Shown here in pieces: positions 57,470-64,000 of a DNA stretch of 64,000 bases. Source of the DNA: Gracilimonas mengyeensis. GTDB lineage: Bacteria; Bacteroidota; Rhodothermia; Balneolales; Balneolaceae. The position numbers and the translations under genes were made by a program. The stretch is from assembly GCF_900182705.1 (NCBI RefSeq), contig NZ_FXTP01000003.1:124001-188000 (forward strand), written 5' to 3'. The notes under the pieces are model-generated. The model saw nothing but the letters and a program-made list of their open reading frames with translations, was not told where the DNA came from and did not search any database. Within the stretch, counting starts at the first letter, position 1. The number at the start of each line of letters is the position of its first letter.

Positions 57470-58702
57470 ATGGAAATCAATGTTTCTTCTGAAATCGGTC
57501 ACCTGCAAGGGGTGATTGTGCATACACCGGGGCATGAAGTGTCTCTGGTAAACCCCGAGCTCAAAGATGAGCTGCTTTTCGATGATATTATTTTTGAAGA
57601 TGACGCCCGCGGCGAGCACCTTGACATGCTGGACGTATTTAAGACTGCCATGCCCGCTGATGGAAAAGTGATCGAAATCCTGGATATTTTTGAAGAAGTA
57701 TTGCAAAAAGAAGATGCCCGGGCCTATTTCATTGAGCAAATGGTGAAAGAATTTCCCGAAGCTAACCTCCAGTTGGTTGAGCCTGAATTACTGAAATTGG
57801 ATCCCAAAGAACTCTTGGTGTTTATCACGCAAGGGTATTTAAAAAACTCCAAAGGGTTTACCCTGCATCCTTCCCCAAACCTGCTTTTTACCCGCGACCT
57901 GGCTGCCGTCGTAGACAGTGGCATTCTCATTTCCAGGGCGGCAAAGAAAGCGCGTCTCCGGGAATCACTGCTCATGGAAACCCTTGTGCAGTTTCATCCG
58001 CTTTTTGATTCCGTTCGTGATAACGCTATTCGCATCTCCGGCCATCAATCCATTGAGGGCGGCGACGTGCTGGTGGTAAATAAGAAACTGGTGCTTATCG
58101 GGATGAGTGAGCGCACCTCTTTTAGCGGATTGATGAAAGGGACCGAAGGCTTATTGAAAAGCGGTGTGGAAACCGTGCTGGCGGTTGACATCCCCAAACA
58201 ACGTTCGTCCATGCACCTGGATACCATTTTTACTTTTGCCGACCGTAATGAATGTATTGCCTTCCCGCCTGCCATCATGGAACAAAAAAACAATGTAGTG
58301 GCTTTGTTTAAAGACGGCGACTCTATCAAAACCGAAATGCGGATCTCATTGCAACAGGCGCTGGAAGAAAGCACCGGTGAGAGCTTCAACTTTATAAAGT
58401 GTGGAGGAGAAGACCGAACCAACCAATTCCGCGAACAATGGACCGACGGCGCGAACGTTTTTGCTTTGGCCCCCGGAATAATTGTAGGCTACGAACGTAA
58501 TACCAACACTTTTAATACGCTGGTAGATCACGGATATGATTTGATGACCCAATTTGAGTTTGTTGAAGAATACGGCAACAAAGAATTTTCCCCTTCCAAT
58601 GGACAAAAGATTGCCATCAGTTTCCAGGGACACGAATTGTGCCGGGGACGCGGAGGGGCACGTTGCATGACACTGCCCATTTCCCGAAAACCACTACATT
58701 AA
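57470..58702 (+). CDS. arcA: Arginine deiminase
   Basis: 410 aa. The amidinotransferase-fold motifs are FTRDLAAVVDSGILIS (about 143-158), the Glu/Asp site in SIEGGDVLVVNKKLVLIG, the catalytic His in SSMHLDTIFTFADRNE, and the nucleophile Cys near residue 399 in GRGGARCMTLPISRKPL. It hydrolyses arginine to citrulline and ammonia. The carbamoyltransferase and carbamate kinase genes of the usual arc operon are not adjacent, so the product's fate cannot be read from here. It is followed 23 bp later by an M50 peptidase gene on the same strand. Confidence 0.93.
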   Translation: MEINVSSEIGHLQGVIVHTPGHEVSLVNPELKDELLFDDIIFEDDARGEHLDMLDVFKTAMPADGKVIEILDIFEEVLQKEDARAYFIEQMVKEFPEANLQLVEPELLKLDPKELLVFITQGYLKNSKGFTLHPSPNLLFTRDLAAVVDSGILISRAAKKARLRESLLMETLVQFHPLFDSVRDNAIRISGHQSIEGGDVLVVNKKLVLIGMSERTSFSGLMKGTEGLLKSGVETVLAVDIPKQRSSMHLDTIFTFADRNECIAFPPAIMEQKNNVVALFKDGDSIKTEMRISLQQALEESTGESFNFIKCGGEDRTNQFREQWTDGANVFALAPGIIVGYERNTNTFNTLVDHGYDLMTQFEFVEEYGNKEFSPSNGQKIAISFQGHELCRGRGGARCMTLPISRKPLH

Positions 58703-58725
58703 CCTAACCCCATAAACCAAGACGA

Positions 58726-59940
58726 TTGAGCACTGACACCCATCAAGAGGAAATTACGACAGACTTTGAAGTACTTGACTCTCACGAGGAGCCAACCAAC
58801 AAGCTGGATACCCGGACCATTTTAAAACACCTTGGGCTTTTTCTGCTCACCTTTTTCTGCGTAACCATGGCCGGTGCCAATTATGTAGGTTTTGCTCCCA
58901 GTGGTTTTCCTTTCGCTTTGCCAAGCTGGCCTGACACCTTACGGGGATTGCTGTTTGCCGTTTTGTTTCTGTGTTTTCTTACCGTGCATGAATTTGGTCA
59001 CTATCTAGCCGCGGTAAAGCATAACATCAAAACCACCTTGCCCTACTACATCCCGATCCCTTTTGCCATTGGCACCATGGGCGCCGTTATTCGTATTAAG
59101 GAGCGGATTCGTCGGATGTATCAATTGTTTGATGTAGGCGCAGCAGGCCCGGTCGGCGGATTCATTGTGGCCCTCGTTGTGTTACTGATCGGCTTTGCCA
59201 CCCTCCCTGAGCCCGATTATGTGATGAACTTTGCGGGCCATGAGGAGTTGAAGGAATACGTAGCGCAAAATGGCACATACCCGGAACACATCACCGACCG
59301 GACCGAAATGGGCGTTCTTACCTTCGGCAATACCTTACTCTACAGCGGAATTGCTTCCTTTTTTGATAATGTCCCGCCGATGTGGGAGATGTACCACTAC
59401 CCCTTTTTATTAGCAGGATGGCTGGGCCTCTTTTTCACCGCATTAAACCTGATGCCGGTAGGACAACTGGACGGCGGCCACATTCTCTATTCGCTGATTG
59501 GATACCGCAAGCACAGCATGGTAGCAAAAATATTCTTTGCCGGTATCACGGGTCTGGCGGGTACGAGTGCGGTTCCCTTTTTGGGGGATTTCATCTCGGG
59601 CTATATTAACCTGCCATATGTGGAATGGCTGGTTTGGGGAGGTGCCTTGTATCTTCTCATGCGCAAAGCTTTCCGCACAAACGACGGATGGGTCAACGCC
59701 ATGGTAGTAACTTCACTCGCATTCACCGCAGGCTATACTGCCTTCTTTGCTGACGCTGCCACCAGTCAAAACTCCCTTGTATGGCTATTCTGGTGCTTTT
59801 TTATTGCATTCGTGGTTAAAGTAGAACACCCGCCGGTAGATTACGAGGAAAAATTATCTCCCACGCGGCGCGTGATAGGCTGGCTGAGTATGCTTATCTT
59901 TATTCTCTGTATTAGTCCAAACCCAATTTATATCAATTAA
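58726..59940 (+). CDS. M50-family (site-2-type) membrane metalloprotease
   Basis: 404 aa starting at a TTG codon (58726, read as MSTDTHQEE); the first ~45 residues are acidic and cytoplasmic. The zinc site is in LTVHEFGHYLAAV (HEFGH, residues ~88-92), and the second metal-binding region is NLMPVGQLDGGHI. Between them lies GAVIRIKERIRRMYQLFDVG, and there are about eight hydrophobic segments. No PDZ domain is seen. Site-2 proteases cut substrates inside the membrane, often anti-sigma factors. The next gene begins with an overlapping TAATG, so the pair is co-translated. Substrate unknown. Confidence 0.88.
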   Translation: MSTDTHQEEITTDFEVLDSHEEPTNKLDTRTILKHLGLFLLTFFCVTMAGANYVGFAPSGFPFALPSWPDTLRGLLFAVLFLCFLTVHEFGHYLAAVKHNIKTTLPYYIPIPFAIGTMGAVIRIKERIRRMYQLFDVGAAGPVGGFIVALVVLLIGFATLPEPDYVMNFAGHEELKEYVAQNGTYPEHITDRTEMGVLTFGNTLLYSGIASFFDNVPPMWEMYHYPFLLAGWLGLFFTALNLMPVGQLDGGHILYSLIGYRKHSMVAKIFFAGITGLAGTSAVPFLGDFISGYINLPYVEWLVWGGALYLLMRKAFRTNDGWVNAMVVTSLAFTAGYTAFFADAATSQNSLVWLFWCFFIAFVVKVEHPPVDYEEKLSPTRRVIGWLSMLIFILCISPNPIYIN

Positions 59941-60356
59941 TGAAACATCTACGATTATTTTTTCTTGGGGTGATGGCTCTCGGGCTCATTACCGCCTGCT
60001 CCGAATCTACCCAAAACCTGGAACAACAGGTGGACAGCCTGATTGCCGAACAGAAATTTGAAGAAGCCCTAGAACTGCTGGAAGATCAACCGGCCTCTGA
60101 AGAGGTGACCGCACAAAAAGAGGAAGTACACCTGCAATATGGTATTTACCTGATTTACAATGCAGACCCTTCGCAAATGCGGGAAAATGCGAATGAGGCA
60201 CTGCGACAGTTTATTGCCGTGCTGGAAATCAATCCTGATAACGAAAAAGCTATTGCGGAAACGGAGCAAATTCTTTCCATTTACCGCACTTTCCCAAACC
60301 GACAGCCGGAACAAGAGGTCTTGGATAAGCTACAAGAATTAGGCTTCCAGGTTTAG
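59940..60356 (+). CDS. Small lipoprotein with TPR-like helices
   Basis: 138 aa. The lipoprotein signal MKHLRLFFLGVMALGLITAC has its lipobox (LITAC) at Cys20. The mature part is helical, with TPR-like pairs (QKFEEALELLEDQ; EALRQFIAVLEINPDNEKAI). It overlaps the stop of the M50 peptidase gene (TAATG) and lies 48 bp before smpB. Not assigned to a named family; a membrane-anchored interaction protein is likely. Confidence 0.8.
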   Translation: MKHLRLFFLGVMALGLITACSESTQNLEQQVDSLIAEQKFEEALELLEDQPASEEVTAQKEEVHLQYGIYLIYNADPSQMRENANEALRQFIAVLEINPDNEKAIAETEQILSIYRTFPNRQPEQEVLDKLQELGFQV

Positions 60357-60403
60357 TATTACAAAACCTGAGCAATCCTTAAATCACAAAAATCTGTGAT
60401 ATT

Positions 60404-60877
60404 ATGAGCGATAAAAAGACGACACCTACCATTCAAAACCGGAAAGCCCGGCATGACTACTATGTAGAAGAAACCTACGAGGCAGGCCTTGCATTGAAAG
60501 GGACCGAGGTGAAATCGCTGCGACAAGGCAAAGCCAGTTTTACCGATTCGTTTGCCTACCTGCAAAATGGGGAAGCATGGCTGCGTGAGCTATACATCAA
60601 ACCTTACGAACATGGTTCTTATTATAACCATGACCCGCGTCGGCCACGCAAGTTGTTGCTCCACAAACGAGAAATCCGCGAGCTCGATAAAGCCATCCAA
60701 CAAAAAGGCTTTACCATTATTCCGCTGAAATTGTACTTTAAGCGCGGTAATGCCAAGGTATTGATCGGCGTAGCCAAAGGTAAAAAGCAGTACGACAAGC
60801 GCGACTCCATCAAAGAAAAAGATGTGAAACGCCAGATTGAGCGGAACGTGAAAGGCAATTACAAGATTAATATGTAG
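60404..60877 (+). CDS. smpB: SsrA-binding protein
   Basis: 157 aa, standard for SmpB: NRKARHDYYVEETYEAGLAL near the N-terminus, GTEVKSLRQGKASFTDSFAY, YIKPYEHGSYYNHDPRRPRK and the basic end KGKKQYDKRDSIKEKDVKRQ. It binds tmRNA and places it on stalled ribosomes. I looked for the tmRNA gene in the following intergenic region and did not find it. Confidence 0.96.
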   Translation: MSDKKTTPTIQNRKARHDYYVEETYEAGLALKGTEVKSLRQGKASFTDSFAYLQNGEAWLRELYIKPYEHGSYYNHDPRRPRKLLLHKREIRELDKAIQQKGFTIIPLKLYFKRGNAKVLIGVAKGKKQYDKRDSIKEKDVKRQIERNVKGNYKINM

Positions 60878-61197
60878 GTCTGCTAATATCTGATACTGGA
60901 TATAAGTAGCTCCGGTTAAGTATTTTTTAAATAAAAGAACCCGAGCCAATGATGGCTTACAGGTCAATAATTGAACCGAGGGTTATATCCATATATTTTA
61001 GATGCCGTGATTGCCAAAGCTTTTGTTTCTGGTTATCCTTTATCATCAGTGGGGCAAAGCTTTAGTTACTGACTTTACTTTCACCGACCTAAAGGCCGGA
61101 GCAATTAATAAAATACAAGCTTTTGCATGTTGCCGTACTAAATCTCGGCGAATTCAGTTATTTTTTATCCACAAACTTCATCCCTAACAATTTCATT
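60878..61197. other. Intergenic region after smpB
   Basis: 320 bp with no supported gene. Short inverted pieces (GGATATAA versus TTATATCC at 60898-60905 and 60983-60990; CCTAAAGGCCGG) are present but weak. There is no tmRNA-like acceptor end. Confidence 0.5.
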
Positions 61198-61677
61198 ATG
61201 AAGAACAAGAATATTTTAATTATTGGATTATTGATCACCGCCGGCGTTGCTGCTTTTCTGTTTTGGCCCGGTAACTCCAGCAGCCAGCTTTTGGCTTCTG
61301 ATAAAACCCAGGTGGTGATGTATAAAAACCAGGGTTGCCAGTGCTGTACCAAGTGGGGCGATCATATGGCCGAAGGTGATTTTACTGTAGAAGAAAAACC
61401 CACTCCTGTTTTGATGCAGGTTAAACATGAGAATGGCATCACGCGTGAGCTGGCCTCTTGCCACACCGCCATGATTGATGGTTACGTAGTGGAAGGCCAC
61501 GTTCCCCGTGAAGATGTGGAGCGCCTTCTCTCAGAACGCCCCGACGCTATAGGTATAGCGGTACCCGGCATGCCTACCGGCTCTCCCGGCATGGAAATGC
61601 CCGGTCGCCCAGCCGACAACTATGATGTACTGCTGGTGCACAATGATGGCACAACCAGCGTGTATGCCTCGCACTAA
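61198..61677 (+). CDS. DUF411 metal-binding protein, membrane-anchored or exported
   Basis: 159 aa from the ATG at 61198 (MKNKNILIIGLLITAGVAAF), which gives a proper signal/anchor sequence; an upstream in-frame ATG at 61123 does not. The DUF411 core has VVMYKNQGCQCCTKWGDHMA, with its clustered cysteines, and ELASCHTAMIDGYVVEGHVP. The Met-rich VPGMPTGSPGMEMPGRP and a final HNDGTTSVYASH complete the family pattern. The Cys/Met/His content suggests copper handling in the periplasm, as proposed for this family. Followed by a strong terminator. Confidence 0.9.
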   Translation: MKNKNILIIGLLITAGVAAFLFWPGNSSSQLLASDKTQVVMYKNQGCQCCTKWGDHMAEGDFTVEEKPTPVLMQVKHENGITRELASCHTAMIDGYVVEGHVPREDVERLLSERPDAIGIAVPGMPTGSPGMEMPGRPADNYDVLLVHNDGTTSVYASH

Positions 61678-61701
61678 ATAAATTTGTGACTTAGATTTTA
61701 T

Positions 61702-61738
61702 AGTCCTCCTAAAGCATCTGCTTTTGGAGGACTTTTTT
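61702..61738 (+). terminator. Terminator of the DUF411 gene
   Basis: AGTCCTCCTAAAGCA pairs with TGCTTTTGGAGGACT (one mismatch) around a TC loop and is followed by six T. Confidence 0.9.
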
Positions 61739-62096
61739 GTTTAACATTCCTAAACAACTTTTCCAGAGATAGGTATTGAGATAAGGATAGATTTCAAACA
61801 TCTACCCAAAGACTGTCATCGCGAGGAGGCAAGTTGCATACACTCTGGCCTTGCGGGTGCCGACGTGGCGATCTTTTGAAGCTTAGCAACTCCCATACCA
61901 ACGGTGGGGAGTCATCCAGAAGCTACCGCCGAAGGATCTTGCATTTTGCAAAGCATCAGCCCATCATACATGAACTACTTTTTTCGGTAACAGATATTAG
62001 GACAATAATGGATTTCAAGAATCTACCTAATGTCTAACATCAACAGCAATGACAACAACCCAATCTGTAATATGAAATTTCAAATCTGCAATTAAT

Positions 62097-62129
62097 AAAA
62101 AAAGCCCCTCTGTTTCCAGAGAGGCTTTT
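62097..62129 (-). terminator. Terminator of the DUF2911 gene
   Basis: AAAAGCCCCTCTG pairs with CAGAGAGGCTTTT (one mismatch) around TTTC; on the minus strand it is followed by seven T. It lies ~25 bp beyond the stop codon. Confidence 0.85.
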
Positions 62130-62154
62130 GCTTTTCAATAATCAAGCGACCCAG

Positions 62155-62703
62155 TTATTCCGTGGTAATGGGCACGGCTACTTTGGTTGCTCCCCAGTGT
62201 AAATTCATGTGGGCTTTGTCAGCCGAGAGTTCATCAAAATAGATTTCAAACCACTCGGATTCGTCGGCTTCCATGGGAGATGCCATAACGCGTACTACAT
62301 CTTCGGCTTCATCATATTGGGTTCCCCAAGACAGCTTGTTGTTCAAGATGATGGTCCATTCATCTTCGCCAGGAATGGTGTAGAGTGAATAGGTTCCGGC
62401 ATCAACAGATTCTCCGCCAAAGCTCAAGTCATCAGAAAAGGTAATAGCGGTAGATTCGTTAGCGCCTGTTCTCCAAACGGTTCCAACCGGAGCCAATTGA
62501 GAGCCTTCCCCAAAATAGGAACGCCCTTTCAAACCAGGACGTCCGTAGGTCACTGTTACTACGGTGGTACCAATAGTTTGGCTTACTGAAGCATTTGGAC
62601 TTGCACGGTTTTGATCACTCCCACGCTCCTGTGCATAGCTAAATTCCGTCGCAAAAAAAGCGGTTACTACCATCAAAAAGGTTAGTTGCAGTAGTTTCTT
62701 CAT
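62155..62703 (-). CDS. DUF2911 secreted protein
   Basis: 182 aa with a signal peptide (MKKLLQLTFLMVVTAFFATE). The DUF2911 core is recognisable: SPNASVSQTIGTTVVTVTYG, RPGLKGRSYFG, PVGTVWRTGANESTAITFS, VDAGTYSLYTIPGEDEWTII and a final MNLHWGATKVAVPI. The family is a beta-sandwich of unknown function widespread in Bacteroidota, probably periplasmic. It is 23 bp downstream of the amidohydrolase gene and probably shares its transcript. Confidence 0.92.
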   Translation of the reverse strand: MKKLLQLTFLMVVTAFFATEFSYAQERGSDQNRASPNASVSQTIGTTVVTVTYGRPGLKGRSYFGEGSQLAPVGTVWRTGANESTAITFSDDLSFGGESVDAGTYSLYTIPGEDEWTIILNNKLSWGTQYDEAEDVVRVMASPMEADESEWFEIYFDELSADKAHMNLHWGATKVAVPITTE

Positions 62704-62726
62704 AGTATCCCTGTTAATTATTTGTG

Positions 62727-63839
62727 TTAGTTGGTTGTGAATAAAGATGCATCGATGCCCGGTACGACCTTGAGGGCATTTTTATAATACACTTTTTCTA
62801 ACACTTCGTCCGGTAAATTCAATCCATACATTTTCCAGAATGCGTGGCGTTTTCTGAAATAGTCAAAATACTCGTCATCACTTTCCAGCACACGAAAATA
62901 CACCCAATATTCTTTGGGGCGATAAGTATCTTTGCCGAATAAAATCCGGTCCTGATATTTAACGAAGAAGTCATGGGCAAATCGGGGCTGCCGACCGATC
63001 TCAGCCACCGCAGCAGAAATCTCGGTATACACATTCGGAAATTCATCCAGTAAATCACCCAGCCGGGCCAGGTCGTTGCCCATCCAGCCAAGATGTGCGT
63101 TAATGAAGGTGGTTTCCGGATGTTTGCGAAATACATTCCATTGTTCCTGCATCACCACTTCCCAGCTGGGATAGCGGGTAGAATCGCCCCGGTGTCGATT
63201 AGGGAAGTTCTTCATTTCCAGCCAACGCTCATTTTTTTCGTTGATGGGTGCCCAAAATACTTCCGGCTCGCCGGTATGGATAAGCACCGGAATACCCAAT
63301 TCCCCTGCTTTGGCCCACACCGGGTCCAGGCGGGGATCATCCGTGTGCAATCGGTTGCCTTCTGAATCTGTTACGGTAAGCCCGAGATTTTTGAAAATCT
63401 TGAGTCCGCGTGCTCCATTCTCGTAATCTTCCTGCAGTTGTTGCACGGTACGTTCGGTCCAGTCCGGGTCGTCAATGCCATCAAAATCGAGGTTGGCAAA
63501 TACGATAAATCGTCCGGGGGCCTGAGCCTCAGCCGCCTCCACCATTTGTTTGAGGCGCTCGCCGGAACGTCCGCTCAGATTCACCAGCACTTTCATATTC
63601 AGGCTATCCATCTCTTTTGCAGTGACCGACAGGTCCATCTCGCTCATCCGCCATAAGTGGCTATGTACATCCACAAAAGGATACTTCGCTGATTTAATGA
63701 CCTCGCCAGGTACTACCAGCGTGGATTCGGGGTCATATTCCTCGAAACTCATAGTAGTATCGGGTTCCTGTGCCAGGGTAGTGTTGCCGCTTAAGAGAAG
63801 AACAGCAACGATAAAGTAGAATAGTCGTAGATTTTTCAT
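62727..63839 (-). CDS. Secreted amidohydrolase-family (amidohydrolase-2 type) protein
   Basis: 370 aa with a signal peptide (MKNLRLFYFIVAVLLLSGNT). The TIM-barrel metal site begins with PFVDVHSHLWRM (HxH, about residues 58-60). VLIHTGEPEVFW (about 190) and TTFINAHLGWMGNDL (about 245-260) supply further metal-binding His, and ILFGKDTYRP holds the C-terminal Asp. This matches the amidohydrolase-2 (aminocarboxymuconate-semialdehyde decarboxylase-like) branch, whose members hydrolyse or decarboxylate small molecules. Substrate unknown. It starts the pair with DUF2911. Confidence 0.88.
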   Translation of the reverse strand: MKNLRLFYFIVAVLLLSGNTTLAQEPDTTMSFEEYDPESTLVVPGEVIKSAKYPFVDVHSHLWRMSEMDLSVTAKEMDSLNMKVLVNLSGRSGERLKQMVEAAEAQAPGRFIVFANLDFDGIDDPDWTERTVQQLQEDYENGARGLKIFKNLGLTVTDSEGNRLHTDDPRLDPVWAKAGELGIPVLIHTGEPEVFWAPINEKNERWLEMKNFPNRHRGDSTRYPSWEVVMQEQWNVFRKHPETTFINAHLGWMGNDLARLGDLLDEFPNVYTEISAAVAEIGRQPRFAHDFFVKYQDRILFGKDTYRPKEYWVYFRVLESDDEYFDYFRKRHAFWKMYGLNLPDEVLEKVYYKNALKVVPGIDASLFTTN

Positions 63840-63934
63840 GCCTAAGTATAGCTAATGCACGGTTTTTGTGCTACTGGTTTTGGGGTGATGATTTTATCAA
63901 CCCGCTCATCCCCAAAAGTGAATTCGAAACAATA

Positions 63935-63966
63935 CCATAGCCCACGGATAAATCCGTGCGCTATGG
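63935..63966. repeat. REP-like palindrome near the window edge
   Basis: CCATAGCCCACGGAT pairs with ATCCGTGCGCTATGG (one C-C mismatch) with an AA loop. The phrase 'cacggataaatccgtg' with 'ctatg' ends resembles dispersed palindromes between genes in this group; no T-tract. Confidence 0.6.
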
Positions 63967-64000
63967 GTTTATTTCTAAGAACAAATTACCTCGAATTGGG

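Larger units (their letters stand above)
61678..62154. other. Intergenic region with two terminators and a dispersed repeat
   Basis: 477 bp between converging genes. After the terminator of the DUF411 gene come two imperfect direct copies of a ~50 bp phrase, GATAGGTATTGAGATAAGG... (61769-61820) and AACAGATATTAGGACAATAA... (61988-62040). Both contain ATTTCAA-ATCTACC. The stretch between includes CATCGCGAGGAGG, common in intergenic repeats of this group. No gene is supported. Confidence 0.5.

Noticed and set aside
60878-61197. Possible tmRNA gene next to smpB
   Set aside because: No tRNA-like acceptor ends, TPsiC-like arm or tag-peptide frame could be found in this stretch.

Overview
The window looks like a chromosomal segment of a Bacteroidota-related bacterium, most likely of the Balneolota/Rhodothermota side. 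The signs are a SusC-type TonB-linked receptor, large secreted proteins with a type IX secretion (T9SS) type-A sorting tail (NYPNPFNP...GxVxxL...KRMVLLK pattern), DUF2911 and DUF411 proteins, moderate GC, few recognisable Shine-Dalgarno sites, and many short hairpin repeats between genes. This placement is inferred from gene content; there is no rRNA in the window.

Layout. (1) 1-8.1 kb, carbohydrate use: the N-terminal part of a SusC receptor (cut by the window edge), a divergent DMT-family transporter, an AgaS-type sugar isomerase, a class II (tagatose/fructose-bisphosphate) aldolase and a DeoR-family regulator. A GH28 pectinase-type gene follows, flanked by two copies of a ~150 bp direct repeat and lying next to a tRNA-Val gene; a truncated DUF4249-like fragment lies beside the first repeat. 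(2) 8.2-12.8 kb, fatty-acid beta-oxidation: thiolase (fadI type) and multifunctional hydratase/dehydrogenase (fadJ type). Between them is a DUF559 endonuclease-like gene sandwiched between two ~280 bp direct repeats. (3) 13.3-15.0 kb, a SWIM zinc-finger protein.

(4) 15.3-43.7 kb is the unusual part; every gene is on the minus strand. In transcription order it holds a possible sigma-like protein, a small protein whose N-terminus resembles an anti-sigma domain, two paralogous membrane proteins (cytoplasmic Lon/S16-like protease domain, one transmembrane helix, extracytoplasmic FG-GAP-like domain), a small CxxC/CxxC protein, and three giant secreted proteins: a 2529-aa subtilisin, a 2887-aa leucine-rich-repeat protein and a 1643-aa cadherin/Ig-like repeat protein. 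The subtilisin and LRR genes share an identical 1.2 kb 3' end. I propose the first part is a membrane sensor-protease/sigma regulatory module, by analogy with systems in which a Lon-like protease cleaves an anti-sigma factor. This is inference and needs homology and structure tests.

(5) 43.8-47.5 kb: a copper-type P-ATPase with a CopZ-like chaperone, and a PIN-toxin/antitoxin pair enclosed by 34 bp inverted repeats. (6) 47.6-57.3 kb: S9 peptidase, MscS channel, glycogen phosphorylase, IspE, CCA-adding enzyme and a SirB1-type protein; a 124 bp MITE-like inverted-repeat element lies between glgP and ispE. (7) 57.5-64 kb: arginine deiminase, an M50 site-2-type protease, a TPR-like lipoprotein, SmpB, a DUF411 protein, a DUF2911 protein and a secreted amidohydrolase. 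No CRISPR array, prophage or recognisable transposase gene was seen.
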